Assembly: GCA_024291935.2 (NCBI GenBank)
Contig: CM044322.1
Location: forward strand, 22,815,405 to 22,879,404
Direction: 5' to 3'
DNA length: 64,000 bases
Origin: Okapia johnstoni
Taxonomy: Eukaryota; Chordata; Mammalia; Artiodactyla; Giraffidae
Made by a program: the position numbers and the translations under genes. This document shows, in pieces, positions 38,188 to 50,420 of the stretch. Numbering within the stretch: position 1 is the first letter of the stretch; each line of letters opens with the position of its first letter. The notes under the pieces were generated by a model. The model was not told where the DNA came from. It was given only the letters and a program-made list of their open reading frames with translations, and searched no databases.

Positions 38188-39870
38188 CTTGGAATTATAC
38201 AGTATGTAGCCTTTTAAGACTGAGTTCTTTTATGTAGCAATGTGCATTTAGAGTTTTCTGTCTTTTGTGGCTTGATAGCTCATTTATTTTTATTACTAAA
38301 TATTAATAATATTCTATTGCATGGATGTACCATAGGTACATGTTTGTACATTCACTATTGAGGCACATTCCCGTTGCTTTCAGTGTTGGGTAACAGACAA
38401 AAGTTTTCACCTCAGTTGGTGAATACATAGGAATGTGATTGCTATAATATGGTAAATATTTAGCTTCTTAAGAAACTGGCCAACTGTCTTCCAAATTCGC
38501 TGTACCATTTTCATTCCCAGCATTTAATGAGAGCTCCTGTTCCTCTGCATCTTAGCTAATATTTGATATCATCAGTTTCTTTGGATTTTGGTCATTTTCA
38601 TTGGTATGTGGTTGTATCTCCTTGTTGCTCTAATCTGAAATCCCCTAATGACAAAATATTGAGGATCTTTTTCATATGCTTGTTTGCCATCTAAATTCAT
38701 TGGTGAGGTATCCATTCAGATCTTCTGCCCATTTTTAATTGATTTGTTTTTCTTATCATTGAATTGTAAGTGTTCATTGTATATTTTCACTTATTCCTTT
38801 TACATTTAATGAGATTACTGATATACTTCTGTATGCAATCCACTTTATTTTGTGCTTTCTACATGTTGTATTATGTTTCTCCCCCAAACCCCATCAAAGT
38901 CTAAACTTAAACAATATCTTTACTCTTCATCTAGACAATACAAATATTCTTTAACACCTTAATACCATTTATCATCCTCTAGACTTACTGTTTCAATTAA
39001 AGTAGTTTACTTTCATCATATTTAGAAAAGTAAAACCCCACACAAGATGTTATTGGTATTATTTATGAGGATTTAAATTTACCCATGTATTTACCATCCT
39101 CACACTCTTCATTTCTTCTTTGACTGTAAGCCTTCCATCTGGGATTGCTTTCCTTTTGCATGCAGTTCCTTTAGAATTTCCTTTTGAGAGGTTTCCCTGG
39201 CAGCAAGTTTTCTGAAAATGTTTTTATTTTATTCTTATCCTTGAAATATGTTTTCTCTGGGTACAGAATTCCAGGTTAGCGTTGCTGTGTTTTAGTTTTT
39301 TTTTTTCTCAGCACCCTGAAGATGTGATTCTGGGTTTCTATTATTTCTTTTGAAAAACTCAACTTTCTATTGTTCTTTAAAGGTAATAGATATTTTACCT
39401 TCTGGTAAATGTGCCCTCTTCAGATTTCTCTTTGTTGTTCATGTCCTGAAGTTTCATTGTGATGTGCCCAGATGCACATTTTTCACTCTTCCTAGGATAT
39501 GTGAGAATCGTTGAATCTGTGTATTTCAGTCTTTAACAGGTATCAAAAATTCCCAGCTCCTCTCTCTCTGAACACTTTCCCTGTCCCATTCTCACCACTC
39601 CTCTGAACGCCAATTAGCATTTTTGTTAGATCTTTACATTTTGTGTTCTAAGTCTCTGGAGATCTCTGTCATATTTTCCATCTTGTGTGTCTCTATGCTA
39701 CAGTCTAAATAACTTATCTGACCTATCTTCTATTTCACCCATTCTCTCTTCACCTTCATCTAATTTTATGTTAAACTCATTCATTGGTTTTCAGTTTGTA
39801 TTATAATTTTCATTTCAATAAATCATATCTGGTTTTTCTTCAAATCTGCATTAAATTAATTACACAAGTA
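38188..39870 (-). mobile_element. Old L1M LINE, antisense (right of BovB insertion)
   Basis: TACAGTATGTAGCCTTTTAA, AATATTCTATTGCATGGATG, TTTTCTCTGGGTACAGAATT and related phrases are antisense L1M 3' sequence. No open frame of interest. Confidence 0.6.
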
Positions 39871-39881
39871 GTTTGTGACAC

Positions 39882-40184
39882 TGAGGTGGCTCTAATGACA
39901 TGGCAGCCTATGGAATCAAATCAAAATCTAAACCTGTAAAAAGCCTCAAAGTTCTAAAATCAAAACACTAAGAACAACCCATCACAAACAGCCAGTTAGG
40001 CTTTAAGCTGTAGTCAATCAAATAATTTCCTTTCTTTTCTCCCACTTTCTCTGTATAAGTCTTTCTCCTGCTCCTCTTGGCAGAATGCTCCTAACCATCT
40101 CCAGTTTGGCACTGCCTGATTTGAGTAGGTTTTTTGCTCAAATAAACCACTTAAATCCATAACATGCCTCAATTTAGATTTTAC
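39882..40184 (+). mobile_element. Solo LTR of an endogenous retrovirus (probable)
   Basis: About 300 bp starting TGAGGTGGCTCTAATGACAT and ending in TTTTACA, giving TG...CA borders. A TATA-like TGTATAAG lies at about 40052 and AATAAA at 40141-40146, with TTTTTGCTCA just before the signal. This is the layout of a U3-R-U5 unit. No internal retroviral genes adjoin it, and I could not find a clean target-site duplication. The family is not assigned. Confidence 0.55.
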
Positions 40185-40309
40185 ATCTGCTTAGCCCCTC
40201 ATTAGTTTTGTGTTATCTACAGACATTTTAAATTTGTCTTTAATTCTTTAAGCAAGATAATCATTTATTTTGGATCATGAGATTGATAATTGCTGTATCT
40301 GATGTCTAC

Positions 40310-42882
40310 ACAATCTCAAAAATGACAGAATGATCTCTGTTTCCAAGGCAAACCATTCAATATCACAGTAATCCAAGTCTATGCCCCAACCAGTAATTCT
40401 GAAGAAGCTGAAGTTGAACGGTCCTATGAAGACCTATAAGACCTTCTAGAACTAACACCCCCAAAAAAGGTCCTCTTCATTATAGGGGACTGGAATGCAA
40501 AAGTAGGAGCTACCTGGAATAACAGGCAGATTTGGCCTTGGAGTACAAAACAATGCAGGCCAAAGCCTAACAGAGTTTTGCCAAGAGAATGCACTGGTCA
40601 TAGCAAACACCCTCTTCCAACAACACAAGAGAAGACTCTACATGTGGACATCACCAGATGGTCAATACCAAAATCAGATTGATTATATTCTCTGCAGCTA
40701 AAGATGGAGAAGCTCTACACAGTCAGCAAAAACAAGACTGACAGCTGATTGTGGCTCAGATCATGAACTCCTTATTGCCAAATTCAGACTGAAATTGAAA
40801 AAAGTGGGGAAAATCACTAGACCATTCAGGTATGACCTACATCAAATCCCTTATGATTATACAGTGTGAGTGACAAATAGATTCAAGGGATTAGATCTGA
40901 TAGACAGAGTGCCTGATGAACTATGGACGGAGGTTCCCGACATTGTACAGGAGGTAGTGATCAAGACCATCCCCAAGAAAAAAGAAATTTGTAAGGCCTC
41001 TGGTTAGGTCTTACAAATAGCAGTGAAAAGAAGCGAAGCTAAAGGCAAAGGAGAAAAGAAAAGATATACCCATTTGAATGCAGAGTTCCAAAGAATAGTA
41101 AGGAGAGATAAGAAAGCCTTCCTCAGTGATCAATGAAAAGAAATAAAGGAAAACAATAGAATGGGAAAGACTAGAGATCTCTCCAAGAAAATTAGAGATA
41201 GCAAGGAAGCATTTCATGCAAAGATGAGCACAATAAAGGACAGAAATGGTAGGGATCTAACAGAAGCAGAAGATATTAAGAGGTGGCAAGAATACACAGA
41301 AGAACTATACAAAACAGATCTTCATGACCCAGATAACCACGATGGTGTGATCACTCACCTAGAGTCAGACATCCTAGAATGTGAAGTCAAGTGGGCCTTA
41401 GGAAGCATCACTATGAACAAAGCTAGTGGAGATGATGGAATTCCAGTTGAGCTATTTCAAATCCTAAAAGATGATGCTGTGAAAGTGCTGCACTCAATAT
41501 GCCAGCAAATATGGAAAACTCAGCAGTGGCCACAGGACTGGAAAAGGTCAGTTTTCATTCCAATCTCAAAGAAAGGCAATGCCAAAGAATGTTCAAATTA
41601 CTGGACAATTGCACTCATCTCACACTCTAGCAAAGTAATGCTCAAAATTCTCCAAGCTAGGCTTCAACAGTACATGAACCGTGAACTTCCAGGTGTTCAA
41701 GCTGGTTTTAGAAAAGGCAGAGGAACCAGAGATGAAATTGCCAACATCTGCTGGATCATCGAAAAAGCAAGAGAGTTCCAGAAAAACATCTACTTTTGCT
41801 TCATTGACTACGTCAAAGCCTTTGACTGTGTGGATCACAACAAACTGTGGAAAATTCTGAAAGAGATGGGAATACCAGACCACCTGACCTGCCTTCTGAG
41901 AAATCTGTATGCAGGTCAAGAAGCAACAGTTAGAACTGGACATGGGACAACAGACTGGTTCCAAATCGGGAAAGGAATACGTCAAGGCTGTATACTGTCA
42001 CCCTGCTTATTTAACTTATATGCAGAGTACATCATGCAAAATGCTAGGCTAGATGAAGCACAAGTTGCAATCAAGATTGCCAGGAGAAATATCAGTAACC
42101 ACAGATATGCTGATAACTCCACCCCTCGGGCAGAAAGTGAAGAAGAACTAAAGAACCTCTTTTGAAAGTGAAAGAGGAGAGTGAAAAAGTTGGCTTAAAA
42201 CTCAACCTTCATAAAACTAAGATCATGGCACCTGGTCCCATCACTTCACGGCAAATAGATGGGGAAACAATGGAAACAGTGACGGACTGTATTTTTGGGG
42301 GCTCCAAAATCATTGCAGATAGTGAGTGCAGCTGTGAAATTAAAAGACGCTTGCTCCTTGGAAGAAAAGCTATGATCAACCTAGACAGTATATTCAAAAA
42401 CAGAGACATTACTTTGCCAACAAAGGTCTGTCTAGTCAAAGCTATGGTTTTTACAGTAGTCATGTATGGATGTGAGAGTTGGACTATAAAGAAAGCTGAG
42501 TACCAAAGAATTGATGCTTTTGAACTGTGGTGTTGGAGAAGACTCTTGGGAGTCCCTTGGACTGCAAGGAGATCCAACCAGTCCATCCTAAAGGAAATTA
42601 GTCCTGAATATTCATTGGAAGGACAAATGCTGAAGCTGAAACTGCAATACTTTGGCCACCTGATGCAAAGAACCGACTCACTGGAAAAGACCCTGATACT
42701 GGGAAAGATTGAAGGCTAGAGAAGGTGACGATGGTGGATGAGATGGTTGGATGGCATCATCAGCTTGATGGACATGAGTTTGAGCAAGCTCCGGGAGTTG
42801 ATGGTGGATAGGGAAGCCTGGTGTGCTGAAGTCTATGGGGTGGCAAAGAGTCGGACACGACTGAGTGACTGAACTGACTGAC
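40310..42882 (+). mobile_element. BovB LINE, near-complete ORF region, inactivated (YADD changed to YADN)
   Basis: The sequence begins within the APE-type endonuclease region (TTATAGGGGACTGGAATGCA, coding GDWNAKVG, near 40480), continues through the reverse transcriptase and ends at the BovB 3' tail (GACTGAACTGACTGACTAA). The polymerase frame 41161-42165 (334 codons) shows motif A as DYVKAFDCVDHNKLW and motif B as GIRQGCILSPCLFNLYAEY. The catalytic box at 42106-42117 reads Y-A-D-N, not Y-A-D-D. A frameshift near 42162 moves the C-terminal domain into 42162-42719 (CESWTIKKAE, WCWRRLL), which ends in an early TAG. The endonuclease is broken by many stops, and a segment is missing near 40985. 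BovB normally makes one long protein with endonuclease and polymerase. Flanks ATGTCTACACA and ATGTTTATGCA may be a worn duplication. It sits inside antisense L1M. Confidence 0.9.
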
Positions 42883-43170
42883 TAATGTTTATGCAGATCT
42901 ATTTCTTCTGTTGACATATTTAGTAATTATTCATTGTTAGCTGCTCCTTTTCCTTGGTGGAGAGAGAATTCTTGAGGCCTTGGATGGAAGTGGTTTCCCT
43001 CAGAGAGGCTTTGTGCTTATTTTTTCCAGATGGATGGGGCATTGGTATTCTGAAAATACCTTAAAATCTGACGTGAAGTTTTTCTTACCACCTGGGTCAC
43101 ATGAATTTGATTTACATATCCACACAAATGTCAGCTTAAATTTTTAATCATCAGGAAGAGTTCTTTATTA
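42883..43170 (-). mobile_element. Old L1M continuation, antisense
   Basis: GCAGATCTATTTCTTCTGTT and GGAGAGAGAATTCTTGAGGC continue the antisense L1 text seen before the BovB at 40196-40310. Confidence 0.45.
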
Positions 43171-43183
43171 TTATTACTACTAT

Positions 43184-43410
43184 GAGGGCTTCCTGGGTGG
43201 CTCAGTGGTAAAGAATCTGCTTGCAATGCAGGAGACACAGGTTCAACCCTGGGTTGGGAAGCTCCCCTAGAGAAGGAAATGGCAACCCGCTCCAGTATTT
43301 CGCCTGGGAAATCCCACGGACAGAGAAGACTGGTGGGCTACAGTCCACAGGCCATGGGGTTGCAAGAGTCAGATATGACTTAGAAACTAAACTACCATTG
43401 TTCCACCACC
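43184..43410 (+). mobile_element. Bov-tA SINE with exact 11-bp duplication
   Basis: Complete Bov-tA (GGGCTTCCTGGGTGGCTCAG to GAGTCAGATATGACTTAGAA). ATTACTACTAT flanks it exactly at 43173-43183 and 43411-43421. Confidence 0.92.
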
Positions 43411-43587
43411 ATTACTACTATTACCTGCTTTGTCTGATGCTTAGGCATCTTGCCTTGAAATTTCCTGTGTGTGGAAGGAGTGCAGCTGGGTTTCATTCTG
43501 GCTCACACTGACACTTAGCATGTGACCCATTGGGGTTCCAGGATTGGGAACAGTCACTGGAGTTTGCTTTCTCCCTGCTCCCTACTC

Positions 43588-43625
43588 TCTTTCTCTCTTT
43601 CTCTCTCTCACACACACACACACAT
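43588..43625 (+). repeat. (CT)n(CA)n microsatellite
   Basis: CTCTTTCTCTCTTTCTCTCT followed by about ten CA units. Confidence 0.85.
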
Positions 43626-45461
43626 ACCAGGCATTTGTCCTAAAAAACTGAAAATTGAAGTACAAGTTCATCAGGTTCAGCAACAGCCCTCGGGGTAAAA
43701 ACCTTGCTTACTTCTCTAGCTTCCTGTCTTCCCTTAGAAGTTGGATGGATAAATCCTTGCTGCTATATTTTACCAGTTCTTCAATGCTTTTAAGAAGATT
43801 TTAAAAATATACATTAACCAACATTTTTCATAGTTATTAGCAGGAAGATTGTTCCAGATACCTAGCCACTATATTACCAGAAGCAGAGCTTTGTATTTTC
43901 TAAATGTGCAGGTTTGTAGCAAGGAAGTAATTCACAGTGAATTCCTGCTAAACAGGACAATGTGGAGATCTGTACCTTGACAATTTTTCAAAGGGAACTT
44001 AGAGAAATATGATGGTAATTGCCTTTTTAAATAATATATACTGAACTAGATGTTTCAGGCTAGTGGGGATTAGAGGTTCAACCTCTGTCTGTGGATCCAG
44101 CAAAACGAGCTCTTCTATAAGGAGACAGATTTCATTAATTCTACAAATATTTATAGTGCAACTAATCTATATCCTGAGGATACAGAAGTGAAAGAACCAA
44201 GTCTCTATCCTCATTGAATATAAATTCAAATGGAGATTCATGCCTGTGCCTTTCTCAGCACCATGTTCTAACCAGCAGAGTTATGTAGCACAGTTGAGAT
44301 AGAGCTATCAGTGAGTGGCACATTTCCTGGCGCCAACTCAGCAGGTGTAAAAAAATAATAAAGTGAAAAGAGTTCTTTTTTTCTCTTTTTCTTAAACAGC
44401 CAGTGCTGCGTGGATGATCCATTATTTTTCTTTCCTCTGAGTTCAGTTTTCTTAAATCTCAGCCCTTTCCACAGTGAGCATAATTGGGAGCAACAAGGAT
44501 ACACTGAGTCATTTGCATGACAAACCCTGCTGCAGTCAGCCAGTTGCTCTTGGAGTTTCTTCCTTTGAGGAAAATCAGATTTTCTTTTGTCGTTTATAGT
44601 CTATGTCAAGTCACTGCACCAGGTCTCACCCTTAGGTCTGGGGAGTGAATGGGAAGTTGGATATGCAGTTTAGTGAGTTGGAAATGCCCAAATAAATTCA
44701 GTTTATTTCAAGATTAGAAGGTCTTAACCCTAATTTCAAGTGCTGACAAGCTGATTCTACCAGAATACACATGAGCAGACAATAAGTCGCAAGATATGGT
44801 CTGCAGGTTCAAGGAGGCGGGTCCCACCTTTTCATCTGCTGTGTGATCTTGGGTTCATATTTAGAGACCCCAGAGACAAAAGGAGAGATGCTTCTTCCAT
44901 GCAAAGTCTTGTCCTCCAAGACCCTATGATACAATTTAGAAGAAAGCAGGGCACAAAATTGCCCTGTGACTACCACTCTGTGTATCACTTGCATGTGAGG
45001 AAAGAGCACAGGGCAGCATTTTGTAGCATATATTCCTCAAGACCCTTGCAGTGTCACAGGGAATGGGGAATATACTTGTCTGCCTCTTTCCTGAATCATC
45101 TGTAATTACACTTACATATTCTGAGAAGTTACACATTTAAGTAAATAAAACTGTATTACACAAACATATTCCAAATTTCCAAAATCATTTGATGAAAATT
45201 CTTTTTTTCTGCCCATCGAGTGTTCCATGGAAACACTTTGGGAAAGTGTCTCGAGGAAAACTTAGGTATCATCATGGTTGTGTTAAATTGACAGGATTAT
45301 GGGTGCCTTTTCTTTGTCTTTTCAAATCTTCTGTGCTCTAAATTTTTTTTGTTTTTTAAAAAAGAGCCTCAAACTAAACAGTAAAAAATTTCTGATCAAC
45401 TGTTCACTACAACTGAAATGTCACTTTGTCAAAATATTTATTCCTTTGTGTGACATGCTAG
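43626..45461. other. Intergenic, no gene recognised
   Basis: Mixed unique-looking sequence; 44130-44230 faintly resembles an L2/MIR end. Open frames up to about 78 codons have no resemblance to known proteins. Confidence 0.4.
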
Positions 45462-45468
45462 ATTTCCA

Positions 45469-45604
45469 TGGCATCACCAACACGATGGACATGAGTTTGA
45501 GTAGGCTCCGGGAGTTGGTGATAGACAAGGAAGTCTGGTGTGCTGCAGTCCATGGGGTCGCAGAGTCAGCCACGACTGAGAGACTGAACTGAACTGAGCT
45601 GATC
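45469..45604 (+). mobile_element. BovB 3'-terminal fragment with short duplication
   Basis: Only the last 136 bp of BovB (TGGCATCACCAACACGATGG to CTGAACTGAACTGAGCTGATC). ATTTCCA flanks it at 45462-45468 and 45605-45611. Confidence 0.82.
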
Positions 45605-45759
45605 ATTTCCACTGTAAATATTACCTAACTTAACATAAACTATATCATAATAAACTATTTTTGCCTCAAAAAAATTTATTTTGTTGTTTGCTTGTTTTGG
45701 TGTCAAGGTTCACAGTCACAAGCTGGATGATTAAGGCAGAAAGTGAATAATGATACTGA

Positions 45760-45835
45760 AAAGATACTGAATTCACCTGAAACTATCACAACATTGTTAA
45801 TCAGCTATACCCAAACACAAAATAAAATGTTTAAA
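45760..45835 (+). mobile_element. L1 3'-end remnant
   Basis: CACCTGAAACTATCACAACA, then TTGTTAATCAGCTATACCCA and AAAATAAAATG, is the sense L1 3' terminus including its poly(A) signal. Confidence 0.55.
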
Positions 45836-46957
45836 AACAAAAAAGACATTGAATTGCCCATGGAGGCTCCAGGAGGATCAGAATCAGACTTAAATGTCAC
45901 CCATTCCAGAAAAGCACCCAAAATTCTCTTGTAGAACTGATCCTATGAAGACTTAATTGTTGCTTCTCCTGGAACACAGACCCATTGCTTCTTCCATTGA
46001 CAATCCTGATCCTGGATACTGGTGTCTGTGCTAGAACTGTTACCACCGTGGACTCTGGAAATTGGATCTAGCTTCCACTGGCACCATTAGCCTCACCAAG
46101 ATGGTGTCTGCACAGCCAAAGATCTTTTGGATTCATAGCTTCCAAGTCAAAGTCCACCCTGGGTGAATCCAATTCACAAATTGTTAGTCATGTGCCCATG
46201 GTCTAGCTGTAAGGAAAGCTGGAATGGTAAGTACCTGGCTTCTACAGAGTGGAAGACTTTGTGCTCTGCCCAGGTAGAGGATGTCTCAAAGCAAAAGTGA
46301 GGAGGGAGGATGGGTAGGAAGCCAAAATTAATGACAAACAGCCTCTCCTCCCAAGCAGTTCCAGCCCCTACACCTCTCTTGCTTCACATTCAATTATACT
46401 TTGTTCTCCCATCTCCTCACAATCTACACTTTCCATCCCCTCTACCTATTACAAATTTTACAGCAATATGAAGAGTATCAGAGATTTATCCAAACAGCTG
46501 AGACTGAAGCAAACTATAAGAGCATGTTATTTAAAGAGCCAAACTCACTCACACCTATGGAGCTGCTGGCAATAACTCAGGTTTGAATGTTCCAACCAAA
46601 ACCTCTCATGTATTTTTGCATGTCCACCTCATCACTCCATCTCCAAGCAGCCCTTCAAAGCTTCTCTGTACAGTTTGTATTTTTAAAGAAAATTCCATTG
46701 GTTTCCACAATACTGGAATGAAAATGTATCCCTTCTCCTACCCTTCCCCTATCTGGGAAATGCATACAGCTGGTCAGGTCAGTGAGGTGAAGTTAAGCTA
46801 TGTCTTCCCTAAGACGTTGTTGGGAGACCTGAGCACGTTTAAGGAACTTTTCAACTGCCAGGAAATATTCGATGACCCTAAAACAGCTGCCCAAGAACAG
46901 CCCTGGTATTCTGGGAGTCCAACAGTAAAACAAAAAGAAAATGGAGGTTAGTGGTGG
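45836..46957. other. Intergenic, no gene recognised
   Basis: Unique-looking sequence. The 122-codon open frame 46583-46951 runs into the BovB boundary and has no family resemblance. Confidence 0.4.
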
Positions 46958-48788
46958 GAAGATATACCCATTTGAATGCAGAGTTCCAAAGAAGAGCAAG
47001 GAGAGATAAGAAAGCCTTCCTCGGTGATCAATGCAAAGAAATAGAGGAAAAGAATAGAATGGGAAACACTAGAGATCTGTTCAAGAAAATTAGAGATACT
47101 AAGGGAACATTTCATGCAAAGATGGGCTCAATAAAGGACAGAAATGGTAGGGACTTAACAGAAGCAGAAAATATTAAGAAGAGGCGGCAAGAATACACAG
47201 AAGAACTATACAAAAAAGACCTTCACGACCCAGATAACACCATGGTGTGATCACTCACCTAGAGTCAGACATCCTGGAATGTGAACTCAAGTGGGCCTTA
47301 GGAAGCATCACTACAAACAAAGCTAGTGGAGGTGATGTAATTCCAGTTGAGCTACTTCAAATCCTGAAAGATGACGCTGTGAGAGTGCTGCACTCAATAC
47401 GCCACAAATTTGGAAAACTCAGCAGTGGCCACAGGACTGCAAAAGGTCAGTTTTCATTCCAATCCCAAAGAAAGGCAATACCAAAGAATGCTCAAACTAC
47501 CGAACAATTGCACTCATGTCACACACTAGTAAAGTAATGCTTAAAATTCTCCAAGCCAGCCTTCAGCAATATGTGAACTGTGAACTTCCAGATGTTCAAG
47601 CTGGTTTTAGAAAAGGCAGAGGAACCAGAGATGAAATTGCCAACATCTTCTGGATCATTGAAAAAGCAAGAGAGTTCCAGAAAAACATCTATTTCTGCTT
47701 TATTGACTATGCCAAAGCCTTTGACTGTGTGCATCACAATAAACTGTGGAAAATTCTGAAAGAGATGGACATACCAGACCACCTGACCTGCTTCTTGAGA
47801 AAGCTGTATGCAGGTCAGGAAGCAACAGTTAGAACTGGACATGGAACAACAGACTGGTTCCAAATAGGAAAAGGAGTCCGTCAAGGCTGTATATTGTCAC
47901 CCTGCTTATTTAACTTATATGCAGAGTACATCATGAGAAACGCTGGGCTGGAAGAAGCACAAGCTGGAATCAAGATTGCCGGGAGAAATATCAATAACCT
48001 CAGATATGCAGATGACACCACCCTTATGGCAGAAAGTGAAGAACTAAAGAGCCTCTTGATGAAAGTGAAAGAGGAGAGTGAAAAAGTTGGGTTAAAATTT
48101 AACATTCAGAAAACTAAGATCATGACATCCGATCCCATCACTTCATGGGAAATAGATGGGGAAACAGTGGGGAACAGTGGCTGACTTTATTTTTCTGGGC
48201 TCCAAAATCACTGCAGATGGTGACTGCAGACATGAAATTAAAAGAGGCTTACTCCTTGGAAGGAAAGTTATGACCAACCTAGATAGCATATTAAAAAGCA
48301 GAGACATTGCTTTGCCAACAAATGTCCGTCTAGTCAAGCCTGTGGTTTTTCCAATGGTCCTGTATGGATGTGAGAGCTGGACTATAAAGAAAGCTGAGCA
48401 CCGAAGAATTGATGCTTTTGAACTGTGGTGTTGGAGAAGACTCTTGAGAATCCCTTGGACTGCAAGGAGATCCAACCAGTCCATCTTAAAGGAGATCAGT
48501 CCTGGATGTTCATTGGAAGGACTGATGTTGAAGCTGAAACTGCAATACTTTGGCCACCTGATGTGAAGAGCTGACTCATTGGAAAAGACCTTGATGTTGG
48601 GAAAGATTGAGGGCAAGAGGAGAAGGGGATGACAGAGGATGAGATGGTTAGATGGCATCACCGACTTGATGGACATGGGTTTGGGTGGACTCCGGGAGTT
48701 GGTGATGGACAGGGAGGCCTGGCATGCCGCAGTTCATGGGGTCACAAAGAGTCGGACACGACTGAGCAACTGAACTGAACTGAACTGA
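46958..48788 (+). mobile_element. BovB LINE, 5'-truncated, frameshifted, YADD intact
   Basis: Begins abruptly inside the linker between endonuclease and polymerase (GATATACCCATTTGAATGCA) and ends in (CTGAA)n at the 3' tail. The polymerase is spread over four frames: 46951-47250, 47247-47537, 47516-48184 and 48156-48566. Breaks near 47240, 47410 and 48165 are single small deletions or insertions, and a TGA at 48564 ends the last frame. Motif A reads DYAKAFDCVHHNKLW, motif B GVRQGCILSPCLFNLYAEY, and the catalytic YADD at 48005-48016 is preserved. The C-terminal CESWTIKKAE and [11 protein letters not shown] segments are recognisable. It lacks the endonuclease and is dead. No clean target-site duplication was found. 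Confidence 0.9.
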
Positions 48789-49034
48789 GCCTGGGATTTG
48801 GAAAAGCAAAAATTTCAGAGAAGTATGATATGAAACCAAACACCTGCTAGATGAACCGTCTACCCAGGGAAAACGTCGGCTGTGGGGCAAAGAGAGACAA
48901 TATCACTGAGAATCAATAGCTCTGCTCTCCAAAACTCTTCTGAAAGAGCTGGTTAGAAGAGAAAGAGCATTTCCTAATTGACCAGAGGGAGAAGAGTTCC
49001 AGAGGCCGATAGGCCATCTGGCTGTATACACGGC
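48789..49034. other. Short spacer between two BovB pieces
   Basis: Unique-looking 246 bp; nothing recognised. Confidence 0.5.
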
Positions 49035-49340
49035 ATCAAACCAGTCAATCCTAAAGGAAATCAGTCCTGAATATTCATTGGAAGGACTGACGCTGAAGCT
49101 GAAACTCCAATACTTTGGCCACCTGATGCGAAGAACTGACTCATTGGAAAAGACTCTGATGCTGGGAAAGATTGAAGGCAGGAGGAGAAGGGGACGACAG
49201 GATGAGATGATTGGATGGCATCACCGACTCGATGGACATGATTTTGAGTAAGCTCCGGGAGTTGATGATGGACAGGGAAGCCTGGCGTGCTGTAGTCCAT
49301 GGGGTTGTAAAGAGTCAGACATGACTGAGCGACTGAACTG
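49035..49340 (+). mobile_element. BovB 3'-end fragment
   Basis: CAAACCAGTCAATCCTAAAG, through ACTTTGGCCACCTGATGCGA, to GACTGAGCGACTGAACTGAT. 5'-truncated, same orientation as the larger copy just upstream. Confidence 0.87.
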
Positions 49341-49374
49341 ATCTTGTACTAATGCTATTTGGGCACACAAATCA

Positions 49375-49470
49375 TTCCTTTGCTGCTATTGTAATCTTCT
49401 TAAGAGCACAATCCATATCCACTCTCTGGTTTTATCTCTGTAACTCCAAGGATAATGGTAAATATTGGTA
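49375..49470 (+). repeat. L2 3'-end remnant
   Basis: CTTAAGAGCACAATCCATAT, ATCTCTGTAACTCCAAGGAT and GGTAAATATTGG follow the order of the L2 3' end. Confidence 0.4.
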
Positions 49471-49563
49471 GGGAGGGAGGGAGAGAGGGAAAGAAAGAGA
49501 GAGGAAGGGAGGGAAGGTGAGAGGGAGGAAAGGAGAAAGGAAGGAAGAGAGAGAGGGAGGGAG
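49471..49563 (+). repeat. Homopurine (GGGA/GAAG)n tract
   Basis: About 93 bases almost only of A and G (GGGAGGGAGGGAGAGAGGGA and related words), with one T. Confidence 0.9.
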
Positions 49564-50029
49564 GATATTTGGAGCAGAAATGCTATACCACCAGAGAGTT
49601 CAGTGATACACTGACAAACCCATTCATATTACAGGAAAACTTCTACTTTTCCAGTTGAAGAGTTCTTGGCTCATGCTGGGAAATTACTTGAAGGACAAGG
49701 TAATTCAATACACTCTTCCCCTGGTCAGTTTCAGCACTTCATCCCATTTAAGGTTTCACATTTTAAAAACATAAAAACAACTAATGTAAAGAATGCAGAA
49801 ATAGGATTGGCCAGGGCCCATGAATCCCTGGAAATATTCTCACAAAGTCATTGTAGAAACCCAATGTTGTGTGTCTAAGTGGTCTCCAGGGTGAAAACAT
49901 AGCTCGCTCCTAGGGGATATGACTTGGAGCATGAATGGAGTTTTAGCTTGGGTTAGAGACGGGCATTAAGAAATAACTAGTTTCCACTGACTGATTCCTA
50001 GGCTCCAGGTACACTGCAATCTGGCTTCT
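49564..50029. other. Intergenic, no gene recognised
   Basis: Unique-looking sequence with a 70-codon open frame of no recognisable family. Confidence 0.4.
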
Positions 50030-50420
50030 GAATACCACCTACTCCAATAAAACTGCTCCAACTAAGGTCACTGACAACTTCCTTATGGGTAAAATCAACA
50101 GCCCCCTCACAACCCTTATTTATATACTTAATCTTTCCACAACTTTTATCACCTCCCATGTACCTGTTTCTTCAAATCTCTTTTTTTTTTTAGTTTCTGA
50201 ATTTCTTATTTCCATTCTAGTTCCTCTTTCTTAGTCTCCTAGCAGCCATCTCTTGCCCTGTTTATCCCGAACCTGTTAATGTCCTCTAGTGGTGATCTTG
50301 GTCCTTTGCCAATTTAATCTACTCCTCCAGCAAGGACTCTAAACTCTCATTTCCCACCGTACGACCCAGCCCTTCTCAGTTGACTTCTATAAGGGCATGA
50401 AGCTCTAATGCATCCATTGT
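50030..50420 (+). repeat. L2 LINE remnant
   Basis: CCAACTAAGGTCACTGACAA, CTTCCTTATGGGTAAAATCA and CTCCAGCAAGGACTCTAAAC match the L2 coding strand, sense. Confidence 0.5.

Noticed and set aside
41161..42719. Long open frames of 334 and 185 codons that look like a gene
   Set aside because: They are the reverse transcriptase and C-terminal parts of a decayed BovB LINE with a changed active site, a frameshift and an early stop.
47516..48184. 222-codon open frame with intact YADD, possible active polymerase
   Set aside because: The endonuclease is missing, frames break on both sides and the copy is 5'-truncated, so it cannot be autonomous.
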